This document shows positions 18,469 to 28,313 of a stretch of 64,000 nucleotides of DNA, piece after piece. The position numbers and the translations under genes are program-made. Source of the DNA: ECT2AJA-110-A sp035399845 (GTDB lineage: Bacteria > Planctomycetota > Phycisphaerae > UBA1845 > UTPLA1); contig DAOPJV010000019.1 of NCBI GenBank assembly GCA_035399845.1, positions 30,505 through 94,504 of the forward strand, in the 5' to 3' direction. How positions within the stretch are numbered: the stretch's first letter is position 1; each line of letters starts with the position of its first letter. The notes under the pieces are model-generated. The model was not told the origin of the DNA. It did not search any database and was given only the letters and a program-made list of their open reading frames with translations.

Positions 18469-19071
18469 ATGATGAACGACTCCTCCAGTTCCGATACTCC
18501 GAGCATGCGAACGCGTGCGGCGACCCAGTTGCTGCGGCGGATTCACGACGGAGACTCGTCCGCCGCGGATGACCTGCTGCCCCTGGTTTACGAACAGCTT
18601 CGTCGCCTCGCCCAACGATTCATCCGCAACGAGCGGGATCGACACACGCTTCAACCCACGGCCCTCGTTCACGAAGCGTATCTGAAGCTGGTTCACGGCG
18701 GCGGCGACTGGGCCGATCGAGAGCACTTCTGCGCAGTCGCGGCAACAGCGATGCGGCAGATTCTCTCCAACCACGCACGGGGAAAGCGCGCAGCCAAGCG
18801 GGACGGCGTCCGCGCTGACGTCTCGATCGACCAATTGGCGACGCCTTCCGGAGACCATTCCATCGATCTGATCGCGTTGGACGAGGCGCTGACAAAACTC
18901 AGCGAACTGGACGAGCGATTGGCGAGAATTGTGGAACTGCGTTTCTTCAGCGGTCTGACGATGGACGAGATCGCCGACCATCTGAAAATGTCGCGGCGAA
19001 CGGCCCAGCGCGACTGGCGCTGGGTGCGCGCATGGCTCAGCAACGAACTCTCCGAGGAATTGGAATCATGA
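18469..19071 (+). CDS. ECF-type RNA polymerase sigma factor (kinase-linked)
   Basis: A 200-residue sigma factor of the planctomycete-rich Sigma70_ECF type (TIGR02999-like). Region 2 contains LLPLVYEQLRRLAQRFI and LQPTALVHEAYLKLV; region 4 contains IVELRFFSGLTMDEIADHL with the helix-turn-helix MSRRTAQRDWRWVRAWL. There is no anti-sigma gene nearby. Instead the stop overlaps the start of a Ser/Thr kinase gene by ATGA. In characterised ECF43-type pairs (for example in Vibrio and Xanthomonas) such a kinase activates the sigma factor by phosphorylation, so the same logic is likely here. MMN offers two adjacent start codons. Confidence 0.93.
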   Translation: MMNDSSSSDTPSMRTRAATQLLRRIHDGDSSAADDLLPLVYEQLRRLAQRFIRNERDRHTLQPTALVHEAYLKLVHGGGDWADREHFCAVAATAMRQILSNHARGKRAAKRDGVRADVSIDQLATPSGDHSIDLIALDEALTKLSELDERLARIVELRFFSGLTMDEIADHLKMSRRTAQRDWRWVRAWLSNELSEELES

Positions 19072-22000
19072 ACGAGGCGGAGCGTTTTCGCAGCGCCCGT
19101 CAGATCTTCGAGCGCGTATGCGAACTGCCGCCGGCGGAACGCAACGCCGCAGTGAGTGTGGCGTGCGGCGATGATACCGAGCTCCGGCGTTACGTAATGA
19201 AGCTGCTGGCGTACGACGAGGCGCCTGCGGGCGTGATAGACGACGCGGTGGATGGCCGTGTACAGGAAGCGCTCGCGAACTCAATTATTCCTGAAGCGGA
19301 GGAGACGCCTGATCGCGTCGGGGAATACCGTATCCTGCGCCGGATCGGCGCCGGCGGCATGGGCGTCGTATTCGAAGCGCAGCAGGAATCCCCGGATCGA
19401 CGTGTTGCGCTCAAGGTCATGCGCCCCGGCCTGAACGGCAGCGAGATCGTCGCGCGCTTCTGGCGTGAAACCGATCTGCTCGGTCGATTGCAGCATGCGG
19501 GGATCGCCAACATCTTCGAAGCGGGTGTGGGCCTGATCGAACTTCGCTCAGGCCCCGCAGGCGAGGCGCCCTACTTCGCCATGGAACTCGTCGATGGCCG
19601 TCCGCTGATCGAATACGCGGAACGTCATAACCCAGACAAACGCGCACGACTGACACTGATCCGTGAAGTCTGTGACGCCGTACAACATGCCCACGAGCGT
19701 GGCGTTATCCATCGCGATCTGAAGCCAGGCAACGTGCTGGTCACGGCCAATGGACGCCCGAAGGTTCTGGATTTCGGTGTCGCTCGCGCCGCCTCCGTGG
19801 ACCTGCGATCAGTAACGCTTCATACACAGGCTGGACAGCTCATCGGGACGATTCCGTATATGAGCCCGGAGCAGATGTTGGGAGATCCTTCACGGGTTGA
19901 CGGTCGTTGCGATGTCTATTCTCTCGGCGTGTTGCTCTTCGAACTACTGACCGGCCGATTGCCGCACGACCTGAGGGACCGCTCGGTGATCAATGCGATC
20001 CAGGTCGTTCAGCACGAAGAGCCGTCGCGCATTGGCACGATCAATCGCGACCTGAAGGGCGACCTCGACACCCTTGTTGCGAAGGCGCTGGAGAAAGACC
20101 CGGGCCGACGCTACGCGTCAGTCGCGGCCCTGGGCGAGGATATTCGACGCTATCTGGCGGATGAGCCGCTCAACGCACGGCCCGCCAGCAAGCTCTACCA
20201 ATCGCGCAAGTTCGCCAGACGACACAAGGTCCTTGTTGGCGGCATCTTTGCGACGATCCTCAGTCTGTCGCTGGGACTCGTCGGCGTCATCTGGTTCGCG
20301 TTGGGGGAATCTGCGGCGCGACAGGAGGCTCAGCGATTCGCGGCGGCCAATCAGCGCGCGGCCTATCACGCCGGCATTGCGGCGGCGGCGGCGGCGGCGC
20401 GCGAATCGGATGTCGCCGCCGCCGAACGATACCTGCGCGATACACCCGTCGCGCTTCGCGGCTGGGAATGGGACTACCTGCACAACTCGCTCGATCAGAG
20501 TGGCGCCACGTTGCCGCTGACTGACGATCCCGCCGATGTCGGTCCCCTCCGGATCATGCGCGGAATCTCCCACGCGTGGTTCAGCGCGGACGATCGTCTC
20601 GTACACATCGCCAGCCTCGGGCTTGCGAATCAGGCGACACTGTCGGTCAACTCGTTCGATCACCACACGCACACGCGGGTTTCTCATTGGTCGCTTCCCG
20701 CGATCAGTCGCTTTGCTCCGTTTGGCGAGGATGCGCTGTATGTGGAATCCCAGAATGGAGAGACGTCCATCAGGGATTTGCTGACAGGTGAAACGCGCCG
20801 CCGGAGCGATCCGATTTCGTTTCCCGGCCAGATCCAGTCCGCCATTCCTCCCGGCATTTCGCCAATTGACCCGGCGCTGTTCGGCGACATGCGAGGCAAT
20901 GCAAACGCCCTGTCAAGGACGACGTTGTCTCCCGATGGCAGGACGGCGGTCGTTGCTCGCCGGAACCGCGTCATCCTCCTGAGAGGCGCGGGCTTTCATC
21001 AGGAATCCCAACTGGAACTGCAACCAGAAGGAATGTCCAACGCCGCGTTCAGTTCGGATGGGCGAAGGCTCGCAACGGCCGGATTCAATCGAACGCAGTC
21101 GATGTTCAGCATGGAGGATCAGGTTCGCCTGATGTGGCGCGAAACGAACGCCCAGGACGATGCGATCCTGGCCGTTGCGTTCTCTCCTGATGACACGATC
21201 GTGGCGACGGGAGGGCAGGATCGGCAATTGGTGCTGCGAGACGTGGAAACAGGCAGACGCATCGCGCGCTGGATCGGCCATCGAGAACCCATCCTTGCGA
21301 TCGGATTCAGCCATGACGGCAGACACATCCTGACCAGCAGCGCGACCCATGCGCGATTCTGGGACACCGGCATGGTCGATGCCGACGACGTGAATGTGAT
21401 GAAGCTCGATATGGGGGTGCACCGGCTGTTGGTCAGTCCGGACGGATCCGTACTTGCTGCGGCTGCAGGCGATGCGCTGCGGTTCTGGGATACGACAACG
21501 GGCGTCCGCCTTGGAAGCGCCCGAGTACCGGCGCCAATCAATCGCATACGCTTCGACGAAAGTGGCGCTCGGTTTCACGTCCTCATGGAATCCGGCAAGG
21601 CGCTGACATTGCAACTAGCCACGGGAAAGTGGGATCAACAAGTTACGCCGATTGAGTTCTTTCAACCGGGCGGCCGACTTGTTGTTCGGATGTTGTCGCC
21701 TCCGCGGTTGATTGACGCGCAAACCAGTCGTGTCATGGCGGCCCTTCCCGAAAAGGCAAAGTTCTTCGAATTTGGCGCCGAGGGGCGCCGCCTGTTCTTT
21801 CGAACCCTGACGACGGTCTTCGCATACGACCTTCGATCGCTTCAAGTTGAACGCCAATGGGGGTCCGCCGGGAGAACGATACTCCCGCTCTCGGACGGAA
21901 GATCACTCGCCACCGCCAATCTGGACAGCTCGATCACCATCTTTGATGTTGAGACGGGCGCCATTCGCGGCACGCTTCGCGGGCACACTGCGATGGTGAA

Positions 22001-22436
22001 GTCAATGATCGAGCTGCCGAATCAGGGCCGACTTGTATCCGGTTCGGATGATCGGACCGTTCGCATCTGGGACCTCAATGCGATGGCCGAGGTGATTGCG
22101 CTGCGTGGGCACGCGGATGCAATACAGTGTCTTGCGGCGTCACCTGACGAGACAACGATCTTCTCAGGATCCGGCGACTATACGATCCGCCGTTGGGATA
22201 CGCGGCCACTCTCGAGCGTCCTGCAGAATCGAGAGGCGTACCACCAAATCGCAAAGAGCCTTCGAACGACGCTTGAGACGTTTGCCACGAGCGAGAGTGG
22301 CTGCCAAGCGGCCAACGACTGGATTGAACATGACGCGTCCTTGTCCGCCCGACAACGACAGATCGCCCGCCAGCTGCTTCTGCAGAGAGCCCTGATGGCA
22401 ATCCCGTTCGGTCCTTCGTCAACAGGCAATGATTGA
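19068..22436 (+). CDS. Membrane Ser/Thr protein kinase with C-terminal WD40 repeats
   Basis: A 1122-residue protein, translationally coupled (ATGA) to the sigma gene. Residues 1-70 form the helical N-terminal region typical of this class (ARQIFERVCELPPAERNAAV). The kinase domain runs from about 86 to 350: P-loop RIGAGGMGVV, ALKVM lysine, catalytic HRDLKPGNVL at about 214, DFGVA, and SPEQ in the activation segment. All key residues are present, so it should be active. A transmembrane helix lies at about 387-411. Beyond it is a WD40 beta-propeller (several GH...WD units; RLVSGSDDRTVRIWD and SGSGDYTIRRWD near the end), probably sensing or scaffolding. Likely role: phosphorylating the partner sigma factor in response to a signal. 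Confidence 0.93.
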   Translation: MNEAERFRSARQIFERVCELPPAERNAAVSVACGDDTELRRYVMKLLAYDEAPAGVIDDAVDGRVQEALANSIIPEAEETPDRVGEYRILRRIGAGGMGVVFEAQQESPDRRVALKVMRPGLNGSEIVARFWRETDLLGRLQHAGIANIFEAGVGLIELRSGPAGEAPYFAMELVDGRPLIEYAERHNPDKRARLTLIREVCDAVQHAHERGVIHRDLKPGNVLVTANGRPKVLDFGVARAASVDLRSVTLHTQAGQLIGTIPYMSPEQMLGDPSRVDGRCDVYSLGVLLFELLTGRLPHDLRDRSVINAIQVVQHEEPSRIGTINRDLKGDLDTLVAKALEKDPGRRYASVAALGEDIRRYLADEPLNARPASKLYQSRKFARRHKVLVGGIFATILSLSLGLVGVIWFALGESAARQEAQRFAAANQRAAYHAGIAAAAAAARESDVAAAERYLRDTPVALRGWEWDYLHNSLDQSGATLPLTDDPADVGPLRIMRGISHAWFSADDRLVHIASLGLANQATLSVNSFDHHTHTRVSHWSLPAISRFAPFGEDALYVESQNGETSIRDLLTGETRRRSDPISFPGQIQSAIPPGISPIDPALFGDMRGNANALSRTTLSPDGRTAVVARRNRVILLRGAGFHQESQLELQPEGMSNAAFSSDGRRLATAGFNRTQSMFSMEDQVRLMWRETNAQDDAILAVAFSPDDTIVATGGQDRQLVLRDVETGRRIARWIGHREPILAIGFSHDGRHILTSSATHARFWDTGMVDADDVNVMKLDMGVHRLLVSPDGSVLAAAAGDALRFWDTTTGVRLGSARVPAPINRIRFDESGARFHVLMESGKALTLQLATGKWDQQVTPIEFFQPGGRLVVRMLSPPRLIDAQTSRVMAALPEKAKFFEFGAEGRRLFFRTLTTVFAYDLRSLQVERQWGSAGRTILPLSDGRSLATANLDSSITIFDVETGAIRGTLRGHTAMVKSMIELPNQGRLVSGSDDRTVRIWDLNAMAEVIALRGHADAIQCLAASPDETTIFSGSGDYTIRRWDTRPLSSVLQNREAYHQIAKSLRTTLETFATSESGCQAANDWIEHDASLSARQRQIARQLLLQRALMAIPFGPSSTGND

Positions 22437-22851
22437 GCGTGGGCGATTCCCGGGTGTGGAATCAACACCTTGAAACGAGTCCGAACTGTCAATCCCGCCA
22501 CGCCATCGTTTTTCGAGGACGGTCGGGCGCGCACTGGTTGAAGGGTCGTTGCGAGATTGCGCGACCCACGCGTGAAGACCGCGAAGACGTAAACGACACA
22601 CGGGCAACCGGAATGTCAAGCGTATGTCGGCAAAGGGCTGTAACCGCCCTGTCCGTCTTCGCTGTCGACGAGTTACGCAATCATCACGTCGACACCTTCG
22701 GTGAACCGATGCGGAGTCTGTCGCCTGCGTGTGCGGTCAGCTACAGCGAATGTGCATCGTCACACACGCCATTACTCGTCGCTCCGCGCAAGCGCCGTCC
22801 AGAAAGTGCGATCCGGGGGCATGAGCTTGCGCCGCCGGCCGACGACGCGTG
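22437..22851. other. Intergenic region with REP-like segment
   Basis: No convincing gene. At 22494-22527, CCCGCCACGCCATCGTTTTT followed by CGAGGACGGTCGGG resembles the segment at 1617-1650 and 8524-8557 inside R1 (variants of GCCACTCCCCCGTTTTTCGAAGACGG). It lies 58 bases after a kinase gene. The rest shows nothing recognisable. Confidence 0.5.
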
Positions 22852-22867
22852 TGGCACGGCGATTGCA
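22852..22867 (+). promoter_or_regulatory. Sigma-54 (-24/-12) promoter
   Basis: TGGCACGGCGATTGCA matches the RpoN consensus TGGCACG-N4-TTGCW at every fixed position, with GG and GC ten bases apart. Transcription would start near 22879, giving a leader of about 40 bases before the gene at 22921. Use of this promoter requires an AAA+ activator bound upstream; none is encoded nearby. Confidence 0.65.
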
Positions 22868-22920
22868 CTAGTCGCTTCACAACATCCAGTCCCCAGGCGA
22901 ATCCACTCAGGAGATACGCG

Positions 22921-25395
22921 ATGCGAACGATCGCTCTACGCGGCGTGGCTGCCCTCTGCGCCTTGACACTTGTTCATTCTGCCAATGCCGCGGGCCCCAA
23001 CAGGCCGGTCATCACAGAGGTGTTTCAGAATCCGGCGGGTACCAGCGACGGTCCGGTCGGACGCCTCGGCACAAACGCCCATCAGGAGTACATCGAGATC
23101 TACCTGCCCGAACCTGCGGATCTGCGTCCGGGGCTCAACGCCGATGCGCTCAACGTGACGTTCTACGAAGTGGAGGGAGATGACACAAGCTCGGGCAACG
23201 GCCTGGTGAACTATCGCATCGATCTGCCGACATTCGATCTCAACCCGTCCAACGGGTTGACACCGGGAGCGATCGCAAGACCTTCCAGCGGTATCGTGGT
23301 CGTCGGCTGGGTGGACTACGCGGGCGCCCCGCCGTTCGACCTGGCGGGAACTTCCGCATCGCGGATCGCGCTGATCAACGGTGGCGTCACGACTGTCTCC
23401 GGCTTCACCTTCATCGCCATGAATGGCGGCCAATTCTCGGGAACGTCGAATTTTCCCGTTCCGCTCGCCGTTTCCGACATCGCCCTGCCAAACGAAGCGT
23501 CCAGCGGAATCATCCAGAATGGCTCGGGCGCCTACCTTCTCGTCAATCGAGATGATCCCGCCTATGCGGAACTCTACGATGACGCCGCGATCCCGATCGG
23601 TGGAAGCGCCAATCCATCGCTCCCTTCCGGACTTGTTCTCGGCGTCAGCGCGCTGTTCGACGCATTCGCCTGCAATGATCATGGCAAATTCGACGTCATG
23701 GAACAGCCCTACGACGCGCCGACCGGCGACGACATCGACCTTGAGTTTGTGCTTCCGCTCGGTGGCGCCTTCAGCCGACTCGTACCGCAGATTGACGCGT
23801 CCGGCGACGGCTATTCGAGAAAATTCCTCGATATCGCCAAGACGACAGAAGACGCAACTACGCTGAACGACAATCCGATCACGGACGCGCTGAACGCCTA
23901 TCACTCCGTGACGCAGACGGGCCCCTTCTTTCCAACGCCGGGCAGAGCGGCCTTCACGACGAGCGCCGCCGAGCTGGCCGTCGCCGACGCTTCGGTTCAG
24001 GTCTTCGACACGCTGGCCGGCTCCATCGGACGGCCCGGCGTCAGATGCGCAAATCTCGGAGGGAATCAGGTGATCGAAGCGGTGGCGACGCCCGGAGTAT
24101 CCTCGAATCCCGCCGTCGCCACATTTGCCGTCAGTGACAGCGATCAGGCGTCGGGCCAGTCGGCCATGTTCCCCCGTATCGAAGTGGCGGCGCCCGCGAC
24201 TGCGGCGCACAACGCGACCGCCAACGCCAGTGTCAGCGTTACGGCGTCGAATGTCAGCGGCGCAAGCCCGCCCGTCGTCAACCCTGTCAGCGCCAGCGGC
24301 GTCACGATCCGCGCGCTCAATCCGACGAGAGGGCTGTCGGCCGCCGGAACGCCCTTTCAGGCCACGGTCTTCGCGGCGCTGCAGGGGCTGCCGAACGAAC
24401 CTGGCGTGCCCAACGAATTCGCGAACACGAGCCTGGCGGGTTTCGTCGCCGCCAATCTCGGCGGAATCGTCGATGACGAGCGCCACAATGGTCAGCTGCT
24501 CACGAACCCGCTGACCAACCTGTCGGATCCGATTCTCATTGACGTGATGGAAGATGACATGCCGGACAGCGAGCTGCTCTATATCAACCGGCTCTCGCCG
24601 GCGGGACTGGACAGCCTCGTCACGACAGTGTTGAACTCCGCCGACATGCTGGGCGGCAACGAGTCCTACGCCGACAACTTCAATGCGTCGAATACGCTCG
24701 TGAAGGCCGTCGAACTGACGATCGATGAGACGCGCACGAGCGGCGGGACGTTCATCCCGACGGAGCGAGTTCACTTTGTCAACGCCGGCGGACTCGCCGG
24801 GCTCCCCGACAGTGGTCTCAGCCATGCAACGTCGCAGCGCGGATTCGAGTTTGCCCTCGTGGACTCAAACGTCGAACAGTTCGGAACGCTCGAATCCGGA
24901 GAGACAGACGACTTCGGTATTGTCGTGGAAGTGGGCAGGACGCGCGCCGGCGCGAGCGTGACGACGGGCGAGTTTGTCTTTCTGAGCTTCACGGGCGGAT
25001 ATGAGGGCGAAGACATCGACTCGCTGAACACGCCCCCCTACGCAAATCAGACAGTCATCATTTATCTCGACCTGGACAATCTCGATACCGTGCTGGGCTG
25101 CGAGACGATCACGCGAATGTTCGTTATCGACGGCAGCGGCGGTAACGCTGTCAATATCATCGAAGCGTTCTCGCTCAACGTTGACCTTGCGTGCGCGTGC
25201 AAAGGAGATGCGAACCAGGACGGAACCCTTGACTCGCGCGATATCGCCGCCTTCATCGCACAACTGACGAGCCCGGGCGATCCGGCGACGGACCCATTCG
25301 CCTGCGCCGCGGATCTGAACAACAACGGCCTTGTCGGGATTGACGACGTGCAGGCCTTTGTCGGCGCGCTGGTCACGAACACAACGTGTCCCTGA
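22921..25395 (+). CDS. Secreted protein with LTD-like N-terminus and dockerin-like C-terminus
   Basis: An 824-residue protein. AGGAG precedes the ATG at 22921, giving a signal peptide MRTIALRGVAALCALTLVHS. The first part of the mature protein (VITEVFQNPAG ... HQEYIEIYLP) resembles a lamin-tail-type immunoglobulin fold used in many extracellular bacterial proteins. The middle 550 residues are not recognised. Residues about 759-824 form a dockerin-like pair of EF-hand loops (GDANQDGTLDSRDIAAFIAQ and AADLNNNGLVGIDDVQAFVG) with cysteines at both ends. No catalytic motif is seen. It is a single-gene unit: a sigma-54 promoter upstream and a strong terminator downstream suggest independent control. 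Confidence 0.85.
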   Translation: MRTIALRGVAALCALTLVHSANAAGPNRPVITEVFQNPAGTSDGPVGRLGTNAHQEYIEIYLPEPADLRPGLNADALNVTFYEVEGDDTSSGNGLVNYRIDLPTFDLNPSNGLTPGAIARPSSGIVVVGWVDYAGAPPFDLAGTSASRIALINGGVTTVSGFTFIAMNGGQFSGTSNFPVPLAVSDIALPNEASSGIIQNGSGAYLLVNRDDPAYAELYDDAAIPIGGSANPSLPSGLVLGVSALFDAFACNDHGKFDVMEQPYDAPTGDDIDLEFVLPLGGAFSRLVPQIDASGDGYSRKFLDIAKTTEDATTLNDNPITDALNAYHSVTQTGPFFPTPGRAAFTTSAAELAVADASVQVFDTLAGSIGRPGVRCANLGGNQVIEAVATPGVSSNPAVATFAVSDSDQASGQSAMFPRIEVAAPATAAHNATANASVSVTASNVSGASPPVVNPVSASGVTIRALNPTRGLSAAGTPFQATVFAALQGLPNEPGVPNEFANTSLAGFVAANLGGIVDDERHNGQLLTNPLTNLSDPILIDVMEDDMPDSELLYINRLSPAGLDSLVTTVLNSADMLGGNESYADNFNASNTLVKAVELTIDETRTSGGTFIPTERVHFVNAGGLAGLPDSGLSHATSQRGFEFALVDSNVEQFGTLESGETDDFGIVVEVGRTRAGASVTTGEFVFLSFTGGYEGEDIDSLNTPPYANQTVIIYLDLDNLDTVLGCETITRMFVIDGSGGNAVNIIEAFSLNVDLACACKGDANQDGTLDSRDIAAFIAQLTSPGDPATDPFACAADLNNNGLVGIDDVQAFVGALVTNTTCP

Positions 25396-25438
25396 GTCTG
25401 CGATCCCGCCAGAGCTGAACAAACTGCTCCTTCCAGGA

Positions 25439-25484
25439 AGGCGTGATCACGAGTCGTTCGTGATCACGCCTCTCTCGCTTTTTT
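25439..25484 (+). terminator. Rho-independent terminator
   Basis: AGGCGTGATCACGA and TCGTGATCACGCCT form a perfect 14-bp stem with a 5-base loop, followed seven bases later by six T. It is the strongest hairpin terminator noticed in the window and ends the 22921-25395 transcript. Confidence 0.85.
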
Positions 25485-25831
25485 ACGTCATGAATGCCGG
25501 ATCTGTTCCGCTGCAGCGCTCGATCGCATGCAACGTTCCCGAAGCGACGACCTTCGTTGTGGCATGAAGTTTCGACTAAGGAATCGTTCATTCACACACA
25601 CGTTGTTGGTTCGCAGGGCACAACCCTGATTCGCGACGGATTGGTTCAATTCGCACACGCTCCGGGAGTCGAACGTAAACTCCGAGACCCGCGTGATTTA
25701 TGCGTGCGACCAAAGTCCGGCCGTTTCTGGCACGCGTCGTGCAATTCTGTTTTTCGTCTTAATTCGCCCAATTCGAACCTGCGTGTGGAACGCCCCGTTT
25801 CAGGCGGTCCATCGCGACGGAACTCTCGGGA
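25485..25831. other. Intergenic leader of the glycan operon
   Basis: About 350 bases between the terminator and the first glycosyltransferase gene. No credible coding frame, hairpin or consensus promoter was recognised; the promoter of the operon must lie here. Confidence 0.4.
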
Positions 25832-27049
25832 ATGAACGCAACATCGAGTACAGCCCGCAATACGCCACGCCGAGTCATGGCCTACTGCCACGACAGCGTC
25901 GGAATCGGGCACCTTCGCCGGACCATGGCGATCTGTGACCGAATCGGCGCCGAATTCCAGGATACGTCCTTCCTGCTCGCGACGGGAACGCCCTACGTGC
26001 CGCTGTTCCGGGATACCGCCTGCGTCGATTACGTCAAACTCCCCGCGCTGCGAAAAGACGATCGGGGCGACTACGGCAGCAAGTTTCTCAAGATCGCGTC
26101 GGATCGCATCCTGCGATGTCGAGCGTCGATGCTGCTAGAAGCCGCCCGGCACTTCGAACCGGACGTCCTGCTCGTGGACAAGGCCCCTCTCGGTGTCTGC
26201 CGGGAACTCGTCTCCGCATTGAAATGGACGCGGGCGCATCGCCCCAACACGAAGATCGTCTTCGGCATGCGTGACATTGAGGACGCTCCCAATGCCACGA
26301 TTCGACAATGGACGCGAGATGGCGTCGCCGACGTGCTTGAGTCCTGTTTCGACGAAGTCTGGATCTACGGCATGAAGGATGTGTTTGACGCGGTCAGGGA
26401 ATATCGTCTTCCGACTCGCGTCGCGGAAAAATGCCGGTACATGGGCTACATCGCCCGTCCGGCGCGAGCGGAGCTCTTCGATCGACCCACGTCAAATCGA
26501 ATCGTTGTGACGGTAGGTGGCGGCACGGACGGTGAAATGGTGCTGCAGATGTACCTGGCGGAAGCGGCGTCCGCTGTCAGCCGACAGGGCGTCGCGTGCA
26601 CGATTGTCGGTGGACCGGACCTTCCGGAGGGCGCCCGGACGCGTCTGCGATCGATGGCTCAGGCGATTGACGGTGTCACATGGACGGACTTTGAACCTGA
26701 CATGGCGTCGGTCATCGCCGAGTCCCGGCTCGTCGTGTGCATGGGCGGATACAACACGCTGAACGAAGTCGCCTCCCTTCGGCGTCGAGCCCTCGTCATT
26801 CCACGAATCAAACCCCGACTGGAACAGGCCATCCGTGCCGAGCGATGGGAGGCGCGCGGTGTCGTCCGGATGCTTCACCCTGACGACGCTTCACCATCCG
26901 CGCTCACGCGTCGAATCCTTGAGTCACTTGAGGATGGCGAATCCCGATCGGTCCCCTTGCTGGATCTGAACGGTCTGGATCGCGTCGCGGGTCGATTTCG
27001 TCAATTCTGGAATAAGGAACAACGCCATGCGTCTGCTCTATGTCTGTAG
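25832..27049 (+). CDS. MurG-like (GT28-type) glycosyltransferase
   Basis: A 405-residue cytosolic GT-B enzyme. The N-terminal domain opens with MAYCHDSVGIGHLRR, the G-x-G-H-x-x-R loop of MurG-like enzymes. The C-terminal domain begins RIVVTVGGGTDGEMV and carries VCMGGYNTLNEVASL, the nucleotide-sugar binding loop of GT28-type transferases. It likely transfers a sugar from a UDP or GDP donor to a lipid or glycan acceptor. The start is 25832, with ATG 25877 (just before AYCHDS) as an alternative; neither has a strong ribosome binding site. It is the first gene of an eight-gene overlapping operon. Confidence 0.85.
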   Translation: MNATSSTARNTPRRVMAYCHDSVGIGHLRRTMAICDRIGAEFQDTSFLLATGTPYVPLFRDTACVDYVKLPALRKDDRGDYGSKFLKIASDRILRCRASMLLEAARHFEPDVLLVDKAPLGVCRELVSALKWTRAHRPNTKIVFGMRDIEDAPNATIRQWTRDGVADVLESCFDEVWIYGMKDVFDAVREYRLPTRVAEKCRYMGYIARPARAELFDRPTSNRIVVTVGGGTDGEMVLQMYLAEAASAVSRQGVACTIVGGPDLPEGARTRLRSMAQAIDGVTWTDFEPDMASVIAESRLVVCMGGYNTLNEVASLRRRALVIPRIKPRLEQAIRAERWEARGVVRMLHPDDASPSALTRRILESLEDGESRSVPLLDLNGLDRVAGRFRQFWNKEQRHASALCL

Positions 27050-28313
27050 CGATTTCGGCATCAGGCCCGACGGGGTCAAAGGCGCATCGATTCACCTTCG
27101 TGCGATTACTCGCGGATTGTCCGACCTCGGGCACGATGTTCGCGTACTCAGCCCACACGCCGGTCCCGGCGATAACCATCCGGCAGGTCCACTCCTTGAA
27201 CCCGACGCCCTGGACGCGGTCCGTCACGCCGGGATCGTGAAACGCTGGCTTCGCGACCATGCGTACGATGACACCGCCGGAAACGCGGTTCGCCCGCTGA
27301 TCTACAACGCCATGGCCGTCGCGCCGGCCCTTTCCGCGCTGGGCGCGTGGCGTCCGGATGTCATCATCGAACGGCTGTCACTCTACGGACACGTGGGCGC
27401 CGACATCGCCGCCGCCCTCCAGATTCCACACATCGTTGAAGTCAACGCCATCCTCTCAGAGGAAGCGAGAGCCTATCGATCGCTCGAATTCAGTCAGCTC
27501 GCCGAGGCCATTGAGCAACGAACGCTCCGGCAGGCGGACGCGATCATCGTGGTATCCGAAGCGCTCGCGGAACGCGTCGCGCTGATGGACGTATCCCGCA
27601 ACCGCATTCATGTCGTTCCGAACGGATATGACCCGCAGCTCTTCGAAGGCCTTCCGTCGCGGAGCGATTGTGCGGAGGAGTTCGGCGTCGACGGCGCCTT
27701 CGTGGTTGGATTCTCGGGCAGCCTCAAAGCATGGCATGGCGTGGACATTCTCATCGACGCGTTTGCCCGAATGTCGAGTCGCTCGCCGTCCTCTCGCCTG
27801 CTGATCGTGGGAACGGGGCCGACGGAATCCCAACTCCGCGAACAGGCCTCAAGGCTGCCGAATGGAGAATCCGTCGTGTTCACGGGCGCATTGTCTCATA
27901 GCGAAGTCCCGCGCGCGCTTCGCGCCATGGATGTGGCCGTCGCGCCCTTTCGCAGCCAGGAACGCTTTTATTTCTCTCCGATCAAGCTCTTCGAGTACAT
28001 GGCCTCCGGCGCGTGCGTCGTCGCATCGCGGCTCGGACAGATCTGCGATGTCATCGAGGACGGGGGCGACGGGCTACTGTGCGAACCGGACTCTGTCGAG
28101 GCGCTCGCCGCGACACTCATCCGCCTCAGCGCCTCCGCTGAAATGCGACACCGCCTGGCGAGCCGCGCCGCCCGACGCGTTCATGAACGATTCACGTGGG
28201 GCCACGCCGCCAGACGCACCGAAGACGTGATCCATCAGGCCATCCTGCGGCGAGCGACAACCCGGACCGTGGAGCCCGTGACAGCGGCGCATCTCTCAAG
28301 GATCGCATCATGA
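27027..28313 (+). CDS. Glycosyltransferase family 4
   Basis: A 428-residue GT-B enzyme. The N-terminal domain starts MRLLYVCSDFGIRPDGVKGA with the glycine loop near the N-terminus. The C-terminal domain has FVVGFSGSLKAWHGVDILID (start of Glycos_transf_1), LLIVGTGP, and the donor-site motif FYFSPIKLFEYMASGACVVA, equivalent to the E-x7-E element. AAGGA lies eight bases before the ATG, and the gene overlaps the previous one by 23 bases. It probably builds the same glycan as its neighbours. Confidence 0.9.
   Translation: MRLLYVCSDFGIRPDGVKGASIHLRAITRGLSDLGHDVRVLSPHAGPGDNHPAGPLLEPDALDAVRHAGIVKRWLRDHAYDDTAGNAVRPLIYNAMAVAPALSALGAWRPDVIIERLSLYGHVGADIAAALQIPHIVEVNAILSEEARAYRSLEFSQLAEAIEQRTLRQADAIIVVSEALAERVALMDVSRNRIHVVPNGYDPQLFEGLPSRSDCAEEFGVDGAFVVGFSGSLKAWHGVDILIDAFARMSSRSPSSRLLIVGTGPTESQLREQASRLPNGESVVFTGALSHSEVPRALRAMDVAVAPFRSQERFYFSPIKLFEYMASGACVVASRLGQICDVIEDGGDGLLCEPDSVEALAATLIRLSASAEMRHRLASRAARRVHERFTWGHAARRTEDVIHQAILRRATTRTVEPVTAAHLSRIAS

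Noticed and set aside
22936..24825. 629-codon minus-strand open frame opposite the LTD/dockerin protein
   Set aside because: The translation has no protein-like motif; the plus strand has a signal peptide, RBS and dockerin loops.
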